From Lachnospiraceae bacterium (GTDB lineage: Bacteria; Bacillota; Clostridia; Lachnospirales; Lachnospiraceae), in contig JAGBHK010000022.1 of NCBI GenBank assembly GCA_017935565.1, forward strand, positions 124,001 to 188,000: a DNA stretch of 64,000 bases, given 5' to 3'. Shown here piece after piece: positions 33,068-42,561 of the stretch (position 1 is its first letter; each line of letters starts with the position of its first letter). The notes below the pieces were generated by a model. It was not told the DNA's origin and did not search any database. It saw only the letters and a list, made by a program, of their open reading frames with translations. The position numbers and the translations under genes are program-made.

Positions 33068-35026
33068 ATGGAACGAAAAGGTAGAGAAGTTTCTAAAGAT
33101 AAAGTGAAAAACAAAAGACAAAATACAAAGAAAATCAACAAGGGCATGAAATATAGACTGTTATTTACGCTTGGAGTTATAACAGTCTTTATGATTGGCC
33201 TTGTTGTTCGTATGGTAAACATTTGGCGAAATGAAGGTCAGGAGTACTCAAAAAAAGTATTGGACCAGCAATCTTATAATAGTCAAGTTATTCCTTATCA
33301 GAGAGGCGATATCTATGATAGAAATGGAGAATTATTGGCTACAAGCATTAAGGTGTACAATTTGATTCTTGACCCAAAGATTATGACTTCAGATGATGGA
33401 AAATATCTTGAGCCAACATTAGAAGCATTGAATACTTGTTTTGGGTATGACGTAGACGAGATTAGAACCTTAGTTGAGGAAAATAGTACTAGCAGCTACT
33501 ATATTTATGAAAAGAAGATGACATATAGTCAGATAAAAGACTTTCAGGAAATGCAGGATAATGAGGAAGAGTATCCTAATATCCAGGGTGTTTGGTTTGA
33601 AACTGAGTATGAAAGACAGTATCCAAAGAATTCTCTTGCCAGCAGTGTGATTGGTTTTACATCAGCAGGTAATGTTGGTACATGGGGCATTGAAGAATTT
33701 TACAATGATTACCTTAACGGAACCGACGGAAGAAAATATGGATATATGAATAGTGATAATGTTATGGAAGAAACTGTAAAAGATGCAGTTGACGGAAGTA
33801 ATGTTATTTCTACAATAGATGTGTATGTACAGAATGTAGTTGAAACACAGATTAAGAAGTATATGGAAGAATATCAGCCTGACAATATAGGGGTTATCGT
33901 AATGAAGCCTAACACAGGAGAAATCTTGGCAATGTCTGGCAAGAATATGTATGATTTAAATAATCCAAGAGATTTAACTTCATTTTATACAGCTGAAGAG
34001 TTGGCGGCAATGGATGAAAAAGCGCAACTTGAGGCGATGAATAAGATATGGAGAAATTATTGTATTAGTGATAGTTTTGAACCAGGTTCAACAGCGAAAA
34101 TGTTTACAATTGCGGCAGCACTTGATGAAGATAGTATTCAGCCAGATGACACATATATGTGTGATGGATATGAACTTGTAGGTGGTTGGACAATTAGATG
34201 TCACAGAAGATCAGGTCATGGTGAACTTACTATTGAGCAAGCTATTGCTGAATCTTGCAATGACTCGCTTATGCAGATTGGTGATAAACTTGGTGCTAAT
34301 AAATTTGTTGAATATCAATCGCTTTACAACATTGGTATAAAGACAGGTATTGATTTGCCAGGCGAACAAAGTTGTGAAAATCTTATGTTTTCAGCAGAAG
34401 ATATGGGACCTGCGGATTTGGCAACAAATACATTTGGTCAGAACTATAATGTTACTATGATTCAGCTTGCAAGCGCATTTTGTTCTCTGATAAATGGTGG
34501 TAATTATTATCAACCATATGTTGTTAAAGAAATTGTAAATAGTAATGGTGGCGTTGAAGTATCTAATGATAAAACTTTAATTAAGCAGGTAATAACAGAA
34601 GAAACTTCTGATATTATAAAGGCTGGATGTAAGCTCGCCGTTGAAGATGGTACAGCTGGTTCGGCAAAAGTTGATGGCTATGTTATTTCAGGAAAAACAG
34701 GTACAGCGGAAAAACTTCCTAGAGGAACAGGCGAATACCTTATTTCATTTATAGGTTTTGCGCCATATGATACACCTGAAGTTGTTTGTTACACTGTAAT
34801 AGACAACCCACAGATGGAAGGTGGAGTTCTTTCGATACCAGCTATGGAACTTTTTTCAGATATTATGACTGAAATTTTGCCATATTTAAATGTTTTCCCA
34901 GCAACTGAAGAAACAGACCAGGCAGGTAGCCCAAATGCAGGTGAAGAGTCAGGTGAAAGTTATCCAGAAGGAATTATCGTAGAAGGTGAAGATGCGGGTA
35001 ATACAGAAGAAAATGAAGAAGAATAA
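33068..35026 (+). CDS. Division-specific class B penicillin-binding protein (FtsI/PBP2B type)
   Basis: The 652-residue transpeptidase cross-links septal peptidoglycan. It has one N-terminal membrane segment (near 30-50), a dimerisation region and a transpeptidase domain with the active-site tetrad SxxK (STAK, Ser341), SCN and KTGT (Lys543). The C-terminus is acidic and Glu/Gly rich after residue 615; no PASTA domains are seen. It pairs with FtsW (39256). A second class B PBP follows directly. Confidence 0.92.
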   Translation: MERKGREVSKDKVKNKRQNTKKINKGMKYRLLFTLGVITVFMIGLVVRMVNIWRNEGQEYSKKVLDQQSYNSQVIPYQRGDIYDRNGELLATSIKVYNLILDPKIMTSDDGKYLEPTLEALNTCFGYDVDEIRTLVEENSTSSYYIYEKKMTYSQIKDFQEMQDNEEEYPNIQGVWFETEYERQYPKNSLASSVIGFTSAGNVGTWGIEEFYNDYLNGTDGRKYGYMNSDNVMEETVKDAVDGSNVISTIDVYVQNVVETQIKKYMEEYQPDNIGVIVMKPNTGEILAMSGKNMYDLNNPRDLTSFYTAEELAAMDEKAQLEAMNKIWRNYCISDSFEPGSTAKMFTIAAALDEDSIQPDDTYMCDGYELVGGWTIRCHRRSGHGELTIEQAIAESCNDSLMQIGDKLGANKFVEYQSLYNIGIKTGIDLPGEQSCENLMFSAEDMGPADLATNTFGQNYNVTMIQLASAFCSLINGGNYYQPYVVKEIVNSNGGVEVSNDKTLIKQVITEETSDIIKAGCKLAVEDGTAGSAKVDGYVISGKTGTAEKLPRGTGEYLISFIGFAPYDTPEVVCYTVIDNPQMEGGVLSIPAMELFSDIMTEILPYLNVFPATEETDQAGSPNAGEESGESYPEGIIVEGEDAGNTEENEEE

Positions 35027-35103
35027 CAACATGTGAAAAATGTTTAGAATAACCTTGTAGAAGTAATAATACATTAGTAGTAATTACGTTTATGAGGTTA
35101 TTT

Positions 35104-36849
35104 ATGTTAAGAAGCAGAATGCATAACAAAAAGAAATTATTTTTCTTTATAATTTGTGTAATAATACTAATGATAGTTTTAGTTGTAAGACTATCTTATC
35201 TGATGGTTTACAAATCATTGTATTATAGCGACAAAGCCGAGGATGTTCATCAAAGAGAAAGGGTTATAAAGGCTGCTAGAGGGTGCATATTGGATAGAAA
35301 TGGAGAAATTATTGCTTCAAACAAAACAGTATGTACTATATCTGTTATATACAATCAGATTGAGGATAGCGAGAAAGTAATCGAAGTTTTATCAAAAGAA
35401 TTATCGATGGATGCAGAAGAAGTGCGAAAAAAAGTATCAAAAGTAAGTTCTATTGAAAAAATTAAGTCCAATGTGGATAAAGAAATTGGAGATAGAATCA
35501 GAGCGTACGATTTAGCAGGGGTAAAAGTTGATGAAGATTATAAGAGATATTATCCATTTTCTACTTTGGCATCAAAGGTTTTAGGCTTTACAGGGGCGGA
35601 CAATCAAGGGATTATTGGCTTGGAGGTTTGGTATGAAGAGTATTTAAAGGGGGACGATGGTAAAATCTTGACAACAACAGATGCGAAGGGAGTTGAAATC
35701 GCAGATGTGGTTGAAAATAGGGTTGAGCCAGTGGCTGGATTGAATCTGGTTACAAGTCTTGATGTTAATATTCAAAAATATTGCGAACAGGCTGCAAAAA
35801 AGACATTGGAAGCTAAAGAAGCTAATTATGTTTCAATAATTGTAATGAATCCGCAAAATGGTGAGATTTACGCTATGGTAAATGCTCCTGAATTTGATTT
35901 GAATAATCCATATGAGTTAAATTATGAGACTGAAACGGAAATTTCGGCTAATGAAAAGATGGATGCTTTGAATAAGATGTGGAGAAATCAGGTTATCAAT
36001 GATACATATGAGCCTGGTTCGACCTTTAAAATGATTACAGCTACGGCAGCCATTGAATTAGGCGTAGTAAATGAAAGTACGGGTTTTAGTTGTCCTGGAT
36101 TTAAAATTGTTGATGATAGAAGAATAAGGTGTCATAAAACTACAGGGCATGGAGCCGAAACCTTTCAAGAAGGTTTACTAAATAGTTGTAATCCAGTGTT
36201 CATTGAGACAGGGCTTCGTCTAGGAAAAGAAAACTTATTTTTGTATATGGATAAGCTTGGCTTGATGAAGAAAACCAGTGTGGATTTGCCAGGGGAAGCA
36301 GGAAGTATTATGCACAACATTGATAATGTTAAGAACGTTGAATTGGCGACAATGTCATTTGGGCAGTCCTTTCAAATTACACCATTACAACTATTAACTG
36401 CAACTTCTGCAATAATAAATGGTGGAAGGCTTGTTACACCTCATTTTGGTGTTATGACTGTGGATGAGGATGGAAATATAGTAGAGGAATTTCAGTATAG
36501 TGAAACAAGCGGTGTTATAGATGAAACAACATCTGAAAAAATGAAAAGCATGCTTGAAAAGGTTGTAAGTGAGGGTGGCGGTAGTAAATGTCAAATTGAA
36601 GGATATTTGATAGGTGGTAAAACTGCTACTTCAGAGAAATTACCAAGAGGAAATGGCAAATACATTGCGTCTTTTATTGGATTTGCTCCAGCGGATAACC
36701 CAGAAGTTATAGCAATGTGTATAATAGATGAACCTACGGGGATTTATTACGGAGGAACTATTGCGACGCCTGTAATAAGAGAGGTATTTGAAAACATACT
36801 TCCGTATTTAGGTGTTGATTATTCTTTAGAAAAAGATTATACTGACTAA
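35104..36849 (+). CDS. Second class B penicillin-binding protein (SpoVD-like), KTA variant
   Basis: The 581-residue transpeptidase starts at ATG 35104 behind GAGG; ATG 35092 lacks a ribosome site. It has one N-terminal membrane segment, STFK (Ser306, Lys309), an SCN in LLNSCNPVF and the third motif as Lys506-Thr-Ala instead of Lys-Thr-Gly. Tandem ftsI-like and spoVD-like genes are known in spore formers, where the second acts in cortex synthesis. The KTA change may alter beta-lactam and substrate handling. No PASTA domain is present. Confidence 0.85.
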   Translation: MLRSRMHNKKKLFFFIICVIILMIVLVVRLSYLMVYKSLYYSDKAEDVHQRERVIKAARGCILDRNGEIIASNKTVCTISVIYNQIEDSEKVIEVLSKELSMDAEEVRKKVSKVSSIEKIKSNVDKEIGDRIRAYDLAGVKVDEDYKRYYPFSTLASKVLGFTGADNQGIIGLEVWYEEYLKGDDGKILTTTDAKGVEIADVVENRVEPVAGLNLVTSLDVNIQKYCEQAAKKTLEAKEANYVSIIVMNPQNGEIYAMVNAPEFDLNNPYELNYETETEISANEKMDALNKMWRNQVINDTYEPGSTFKMITATAAIELGVVNESTGFSCPGFKIVDDRRIRCHKTTGHGAETFQEGLLNSCNPVFIETGLRLGKENLFLYMDKLGLMKKTSVDLPGEAGSIMHNIDNVKNVELATMSFGQSFQITPLQLLTATSAIINGGRLVTPHFGVMTVDEDGNIVEEFQYSETSGVIDETTSEKMKSMLEKVVSEGGGSKCQIEGYLIGGKTATSEKLPRGNGKYIASFIGFAPADNPEVIAMCIIDEPTGIYYGGTIATPVIREVFENILPYLGVDYSLEKDYTD

Positions 36850-36884
36850 TGTGAAAGTTTGTCAGACAAGGATAGGAGTTAATT

Positions 36885-37841
36885 ATGAGTACAGAAACTG
36901 TTATATCAATTTTATTGTCGTTTTTAATAAGTGTTATTTTATGTCCAATTGTAATTCCGTTTTTACACAAATTAAAGTTTGGACAGTATATTAGAGAAGA
37001 AGGGCCGAAGGAACATCAAAAGAAATCAGGAACACCTACAATGGGTGGGTTAGTGATTTTATCAAGTGTTGTTATTACTTCTTTGGTTTTCATAAAGGAT
37101 TATAAAGAAATTTTACCAGTACTATTTATGACATTGGTCTTTGGTATTATTGGATTTTTAGATGACTATATAAAGGTTGTTATGAAGAGAAATTTAGGTC
37201 TTAGAGCATGGCAGAAGATGGCATTACAGATTGTTGTGACAGGTATCTTTATTTTCTATTTATATAATTATACAGATATAGGAACTGATGTTATTATCCC
37301 TTTTATTTCCGACAAAACATTGGAACTTGGAGTGCTTTTCATTCCATTTGTGTTCTGCGTTGTAGTTGGTACAGTTAATGGTGCTAATTTTACAGATGGT
37401 CTTGATGGATTAGCTTCAGGCGTAACTGTGATTATTTCGGTATTCTTTACAGTTATTGCCATTGCTACAAAAAGCGGTATAGACCCAATTACAGGTGCGG
37501 TTTGTGGCGCACTTTTGGGATTTTTATTATTTAATGTGTATCCAGCAAAGGTGTTTATGGGTGATACAGGTTCGTTGGCATTAGGTGGTTTTGTTGCATC
37601 TACTGCAATTGTATTAAAGATGCCTATATTCCTTTTATTAGTAGCATTTATTTATTTTGCAGAAGTTTTATCTGTAATTATTCAGGTTGGATATTTTAAA
37701 ATTACAAAGGGTAAAAGATTTTTCAAAATGGCGCCAATTCATCACCATTTTGAGTTGTGCGGATGGTCAGAAACTAGAGTTGTTGCGGTGTTTACTATAA
37801 TTACAGCTTTATTGTGTTTGATTGCGTATACAGCATTATAA
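36885..37841 (+). CDS. mraY: Phospho-N-acetylmuramoyl-pentapeptide transferase
   Basis: The 318-residue polytopic membrane enzyme makes lipid I from UDP-MurNAc-pentapeptide and undecaprenyl phosphate. The motifs GFLDDYIKVVMKRNLGL (catalytic Asp pair), NFTDGLDGLASG and the C-terminal MAPIHHHFELCGW are all present. About ten hydrophobic segments are seen. The start follows GGAG. Lipid I would be used by MurG, whose gene is not in this cluster. Confidence 0.96.
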   Translation: MSTETVISILLSFLISVILCPIVIPFLHKLKFGQYIREEGPKEHQKKSGTPTMGGLVILSSVVITSLVFIKDYKEILPVLFMTLVFGIIGFLDDYIKVVMKRNLGLRAWQKMALQIVVTGIFIFYLYNYTDIGTDVIIPFISDKTLELGVLFIPFVFCVVVGTVNGANFTDGLDGLASGVTVIISVFFTVIAIATKSGIDPITGAVCGALLGFLLFNVYPAKVFMGDTGSLALGGFVASTAIVLKMPIFLLLVAFIYFAEVLSVIIQVGYFKITKGKRFFKMAPIHHHFELCGWSETRVVAVFTIITALLCLIAYTAL

Positions 37842-37860
37842 ATGTAGATTGGAGTTAATT

Positions 37861-39234
37861 ATGAATCTTAATGGAAAAAAAGTATTAGTGGCAGGTGCTG
37901 GTAAAAGTGGATTGGGCTCAGTAGCGCTTTTGCAGCAAAAGGGTGCCAGTGTTATTTTATATGATGGTAATGATAAATTGAATATACAGGATTTAAAGGA
38001 TAAACTATCTAATGCTGAGAATGTTAACGCATCGATGGTTGAAATTCTCTTAGGAGATTTGCCAGATGAAGTGTGCTCTAATTTAGAATTATGTGTAATA
38101 AGCCCGGGAATTCCTTTGGATGTTCCATTTGTAGAGAAATTAAAAAAATACAACGTAAATATCTGGGGAGAAATTGAACTTGCATATAGAAGTGCGAAGG
38201 GTAAACTTGTAGGAATAACAGGTACAAATGGTAAAACAACAACAACTGCATTGGTTGGTGAAATAATGAAAAATTATTTTGAAAGTGTGTTTGTAGTTGG
38301 TAACATTGGTATTCCATATGCACTTATGGCAGATAAAACTACAGATGAGTCTGTTACAGTAGCTGAAATCAGTAGTTTTCAGCTTGAAACTATTGAAGCG
38401 TTTAAGCCAGATGTTTCGGCCGTGCTCAATATCACACCGGACCATTTGAATAGACATAAAACTATGGAAAACTATGGAAAAACAAAGATGAAGGTTGCGA
38501 TGAATCAGGAATCTTCAAGCGTTTGTGTCCTTAATTACGAAGATGAGGCTTTAAGAGAGTATGCCAAAGACTTAAAATGTAAACCATTGTTTTTCTCTAG
38601 CAAAACAAAATTAGAAGAGGGTATTTATCTTGATGAGAACAATGATATATGGTGTTCTTATGGGGATATTAATAAGCCTCTTATGAATACTTCTGAAATG
38701 AAGTTAGTGGGAATACATAATGCTGAAAATGTAATGGCAGCTATGGCTATGTCTATTGTTATGGGCGTCCCTCTTGATGTTTTGGTTGATACAATTAAGA
38801 ATTTCAATGCAGTTGAACATAGAATTGAGTATGTAACAGAAAAAAATGGTGTTGTGTATTATAACGATTCAAAAGGAACTAATACGGATGCTTCAATAAA
38901 GGCTTTAGAGGCTATGAGTAAGAAAACTGTATTGATTGCAGGTGGATATGATAAAGGCTCTGAATTTGATGAATGGGTTCAGGCTTTTAAAGATAAGGTT
39001 AAGTGTCTTGTGCTTATTGGCGTTACGGCTAATAAGATAGCTGAAACTGCACGCAAATATGGTTTTGAAAATATTGTGTTTGCATCAACTTTGAAGGATG
39101 CGGTTATAGAGGCTTCAAAGGCCGCCTGTGAAGGTGAAGTTGTATTATTGTCGCCTGCATGCGCAAGCTGGGATATGTTTGATAGTTATGAACAGCGTGG
39201 CGATTTATTTAAAGAATATGTAAATGAATTATAA
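37861..39234 (+). CDS. murD: UDP-N-acetylmuramoyl-L-alanine--D-glutamate ligase
   Basis: The 457-residue cytoplasmic ligase adds D-Glu to UDP-MurNAc-L-Ala with ATP. Residues near 115-130 carry the ATP loop GITGTNGKTTTT, and the family segments NITPDHLNRH, VEHRIEYV and YNDSKGTNTDA follow in order. Start ATG 37861 is behind GGAG; a longer frame from 37822 overlaps the end of mraY. It lies 19 bases after mraY. Confidence 0.96.
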   Translation: MNLNGKKVLVAGAGKSGLGSVALLQQKGASVILYDGNDKLNIQDLKDKLSNAENVNASMVEILLGDLPDEVCSNLELCVISPGIPLDVPFVEKLKKYNVNIWGEIELAYRSAKGKLVGITGTNGKTTTTALVGEIMKNYFESVFVVGNIGIPYALMADKTTDESVTVAEISSFQLETIEAFKPDVSAVLNITPDHLNRHKTMENYGKTKMKVAMNQESSSVCVLNYEDEALREYAKDLKCKPLFFSSKTKLEEGIYLDENNDIWCSYGDINKPLMNTSEMKLVGIHNAENVMAAMAMSIVMGVPLDVLVDTIKNFNAVEHRIEYVTEKNGVVYYNDSKGTNTDASIKALEAMSKKTVLIAGGYDKGSEFDEWVQAFKDKVKCLVLIGVTANKIAETARKYGFENIVFASTLKDAVIEASKAACEGEVVLLSPACASWDMFDSYEQRGDLFKEYVNEL

Positions 39235-39255
39235 GTGGAATGGTGGTAGAAACTG

Positions 39256-40365
39256 TTGAATAGGGATAAGAAAATAAAATTGAATATGGATTATACGCTT
39301 CTTGTAATAGTGGTTGTGTTATTGGCTTTTGGCTTAGTAATGCTATACAGTGCAAGCGCATACAGTTCCTACTTGGAGAATAATGGTGACTCTACTTGGT
39401 ATTTAAGAAATCAGGCTAAGAATACAGTATTAGGTTTGGTTGCAATGTTTATAGTATTGCTTTTTGATTATCATTTTTGGAAGCGATTTGCAGTACTTGG
39501 ATACATTTTATCTTTGGTACTTGTGGTATTGGTAATGACTCCTCTTGGAATAGAGGCTAATGGTGCAAGAAGATGGATTGGTATCGAGGGTGTAATTTCA
39601 TTTCAGCCTGCGGAATTTGCTAAACTTGCGATGATTTTATTCCTTGCTTGGATTATATCTGAAAGTGTTACTAAAATTGGAAAATTAAGAGCGATTGCTA
39701 CGATAGGTATGTTTGTTGGCATAATTGTTGGTGCGGTTGCCATTATCACATCAAACTTAAGTACAGCTATTATTATCTTTGGTATTGCATTTACAATGCT
39801 TTTTATAGCAAGTCCAAATACGAAGGTTTATGTAATATTAGCAGGATTAGGTGTGTTAGCAGTATTTGCATTTTTACAATTTGGCGATGGATTTAGAATG
39901 CAGCGTATTGAAGTGTGGAAGAATCCTGAAAGTTATTCTCAAGAAGGCGGTTATCAGGTTTTACAGGCTTTGTATGCAATCGGTTCTGGTGGACTTTTTG
40001 GTAAAGGTTTTGGTCAGAGTGTGCAGAAATTAGGATTTATTCCAGAAGCACAAAATGATATGATATTTACAATTATTTGTGAAGAATTAGGTTTGTTTGG
40101 CGGTATTGCAGTTATATTGATGTTTGGTTTCCTTATTTGGAGATTATATGTAATTGCGATGGAGGCTGAAGATTTATTTGGAACACTTTTAGTTGTTGGA
40201 ATTATGGCCCATATTGCTATTCAGGTAATTTTAAATATTGCTGTTGTAACAAACACTATACCAAATACTGGTATCACATTGCCATTTATCAGTTATGGTG
40301 GTACATCGGTTATGTTTTTATTGGCCGAAATAGGATTGGCATTATCGGTATCTAAGAAAAAATAA
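39256..40365 (+). CDS. ftsW: Peptidoglycan glycosyltransferase FtsW
   Basis: The 369-residue SEDS protein has about ten membrane segments. Family motifs include LVMLYSASAYSS, NGARRWIG and FQPAEFAKL (near 110-125), the QVLQALYAIGSGGLFGKGFGQS loop (in parts, near 235-255) and the C-terminal NTGITLPFISYGGTS. It polymerises septal glycan from lipid II together with the class B PBP at 33068. The start is TTG 39256 behind GGTGG; the next ATG, ten codons in, has no ribosome site. Confidence 0.94.
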   Translation: MNRDKKIKLNMDYTLLVIVVVLLAFGLVMLYSASAYSSYLENNGDSTWYLRNQAKNTVLGLVAMFIVLLFDYHFWKRFAVLGYILSLVLVVLVMTPLGIEANGARRWIGIEGVISFQPAEFAKLAMILFLAWIISESVTKIGKLRAIATIGMFVGIIVGAVAIITSNLSTAIIIFGIAFTMLFIASPNTKVYVILAGLGVLAVFAFLQFGDGFRMQRIEVWKNPESYSQEGGYQVLQALYAIGSGGLFGKGFGQSVQKLGFIPEAQNDMIFTIICEELGLFGGIAVILMFGFLIWRLYVIAMEAEDLFGTLLVVGIMAHIAIQVILNIAVVTNTIPNTGITLPFISYGGTSVMFLLAEIGLALSVSKKK

Positions 40366-40385
40366 TATGACTAAAAATCAAATCT

Positions 40386-40415
40386 CTGAATAATATAATA
40401 TATACAATTATTCGG
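40386..40415 (+). promoter_or_regulatory. Hairpin covering the murA ribosome site
   Basis: CTGAATAAT (40386-40394) pairs with ATTATTCGG (40407-40415), the right arm overlapping the first bases of GGAGGG. It could lower murA translation or simply stabilise the 5' end. Confidence 0.35.
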
Positions 40416-40424
40416 AGGGTGATT

Positions 40425-41690
40425 ATGAGTTATTATAAGGTTGAAAAAACAGATAGACTTGAAGGTGAAATAAAAATACAGGGAGCAAAAAACAGTGCAT
40501 TGCCTATAATAATTGGCTCGATATTGGCAGGTGATATTGTTTCGTTGTATAATTGTCCTGATATAAGTGATGTAAGGGATTTGCTCGATTTGTTGGAAAA
40601 ATTAGGAGCAACGATTTGTTTTTTTGACAATATGTTATATATTGATGGAACGAATATAAAAAATATGCCATTAACTAGGGAGGAAATGTCAAAAACAAGA
40701 GGTTCAATTCTCTTTCTTGGTGCATTAACTGCCAGGTTTGGTCAGGCGAATTTGTCTTATCCGGGAGGCTGCAATATAGGAAAAAGACCTATAGATATTC
40801 ATTTTGATGGGATGTCAGCCCTTAATATATACATATATGACGAAGAAGATGATATGATTGGTGCGTATACGGAAGAGATAATTGCTAGTGATGTAAATCT
40901 TAAATTTCCTTCTGTTGGAGCCACTGAAAATGTTATGCTTTTGGCAACAAAAGCGAAAGGTATTACTAGAATATTTAATGCTGCGAAAGAACCTGAAATT
41001 GTTGACTTGCAAGATTTTTTGAATAAAATGGGAGCAAAGATAAAGGGGGCTGGAACAGATTGTATTACTATTGAAGGTGTAGAAGAATTACACGGATGTA
41101 GTTACAAAATAATGGGTGACAGAATGGTCGCAGCAACATATATGGCGGCAACTGCAGCAATCGGAGGTAGAGTTAAATTAAATAATATTAAGGGCGAATA
41201 TTTAAGGGAAGAGATAAATGTTTTAAGAAAAATGGGGTGTTATGTAAAATATAAGAAAAAATATATCATTGTGTCTAGGGAGAAAAAAAGCAAATTAAGA
41301 CCGATGATATTTATTGAAAGCGGTCCGTATCCTGCATTTGCTACAGATGCCGGAACCTGTTTTGTAGCAGCATTGCTTATGACAAAAGGTTTATCAGTTT
41401 TTAGAGAAACAGTTTTTGAGAATAGGTATACTGTGGCTGAGGAATTTGAAAAAATGGGAGCAATCATTGCTGTAGCAAAGGGTAAATTGGTTGTTATTGA
41501 CGGAGTGGATAAACTCGTAGGTTGTCAGGTGGATGCCAAGGATTTACGAGGAGGAGCGGGGCTTGTTATTGCGGGTCTTATGGCTGAAGGAACCACGATA
41601 ATTAATAAAGTTCAATATATTAAAAGAGGTTATGAAAATATAGTAAGTGATTTAAGACGTTTAGGAGCGAAAATTACTGAGGAGAATTAA
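40425..41690 (+). CDS. murA: UDP-N-acetylglucosamine 1-carboxyvinyltransferase
   Basis: The 421-residue enzyme transfers enolpyruvate to UDP-GlcNAc, the first committed wall step. KNSALPII (substrate Lys, near 22) and PGGCNIGKRP with the catalytic, fosfomycin-reactive Cys116 are present. The start at ATG 40425 follows GGAGGG. Two murA paralogues are common in Firmicutes; this one is in the place where murG and murB often sit. It ends one base before the divIB gene. Confidence 0.94.
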   Translation: MSYYKVEKTDRLEGEIKIQGAKNSALPIIIGSILAGDIVSLYNCPDISDVRDLLDLLEKLGATICFFDNMLYIDGTNIKNMPLTREEMSKTRGSILFLGALTARFGQANLSYPGGCNIGKRPIDIHFDGMSALNIYIYDEEDDMIGAYTEEIIASDVNLKFPSVGATENVMLLATKAKGITRIFNAAKEPEIVDLQDFLNKMGAKIKGAGTDCITIEGVEELHGCSYKIMGDRMVAATYMAATAAIGGRVKLNNIKGEYLREEINVLRKMGCYVKYKKKYIIVSREKKSKLRPMIFIESGPYPAFATDAGTCFVAALLMTKGLSVFRETVFENRYTVAEEFEKMGAIIAVAKGKLVVIDGVDKLVGCQVDAKDLRGGAGLVIAGLMAEGTTIINKVQYIKRGYENIVSDLRRLGAKITEEN

Positions 41691-41691
41691 A

Positions 41692-42456
41692 ATGTCTAGG
41701 AAAAGGTTTGGTTTAAAACATATCTTGATAATTCTTTTGCTGATAGCAATAATTGTCATAGTTGTGATATGTTATAAGGCAAAATTACATATTGTTATAC
41801 ATGAGAATGGTGAAAGTTCAGATGATTATAAGTATACCGTTGAATTTGAAGGAAGTGATAGGTATACGGATGAAGAATTAAGCGATATTATGTTTGGAGA
41901 AGATGTCAGCAAAAATGCTGTTAAGTTTTGGTGGAATAGCATTTTTGGAGAAAAACAGGAGATACCATTTATCGAAACTTATGATATCGAGATGAAATCA
42001 TTTGGAAAATTTGTAATAACACTATATGATAAAAGTGTTGTAGGTTATGTGACGTATATGAGTAATAATCTTTATTTTGATAAGGATGGTATAGTAGTCG
42101 AAAGCGCTACATTGGCACTGGAAAATGTACCGCCTGTCACGGGATTAGAGTTTGATTATTTTGTGTTACATGAAAAGTTACCTACGGATAATGAAGATAT
42201 TTTTGAATTGTTATTGGAACTTACGCAATTGTGTGACAAGTATGATATAGGTTGCGAAAAAATAAATATTACGGCAAATGATGAAGTTCAATTGTTTTTC
42301 GGAACAGTCAGGGTCGATTTAGGCACGGGAGATATGCTAAATGAGAAAATGCTAGACCTTAGTGATTTGTACGAAGAATTGGAAGGAATATCCGGTGTTT
42401 TGAATATGAAAGAGTATGATTATGAAGATAACGGATATATTTTGAAAAAAAATTAA
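41692..42456 (+). CDS. Cell division protein FtsQ/DivIB-like
   Basis: The 254-residue protein has a short basic N-terminus, one membrane segment (near 11-27) and a strand-rich extracytoplasmic part whose first segment YKYTVEFEGSDRYTDEELSDIMF is POTRA-like. This is the FtsQ/DivIB plan, and the place between murA and ftsZ agrees. The protein is divergent, so no gene symbol is firmly assigned. It starts behind TGAGGAG, just after murA. Confidence 0.8.
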   Translation: MSRKRFGLKHILIILLLIAIIVIVVICYKAKLHIVIHENGESSDDYKYTVEFEGSDRYTDEELSDIMFGEDVSKNAVKFWWNSIFGEKQEIPFIETYDIEMKSFGKFVITLYDKSVVGYVTYMSNNLYFDKDGIVVESATLALENVPPVTGLEFDYFVLHEKLPTDNEDIFELLLELTQLCDKYDIGCEKINITANDEVQLFFGTVRVDLGTGDMLNEKMLDLSDLYEELEGISGVLNMKEYDYEDNGYILKKN

Positions 42457-42561
42457 ATAATGGTTGATTATTTTCGAAAAAAATTATATTATATAAAGGT
42501 ATGAGAGTACATAATTTTTTGATTGGTTTTATGCAATAATAGGTTGAAGGAGGAAAAAACC

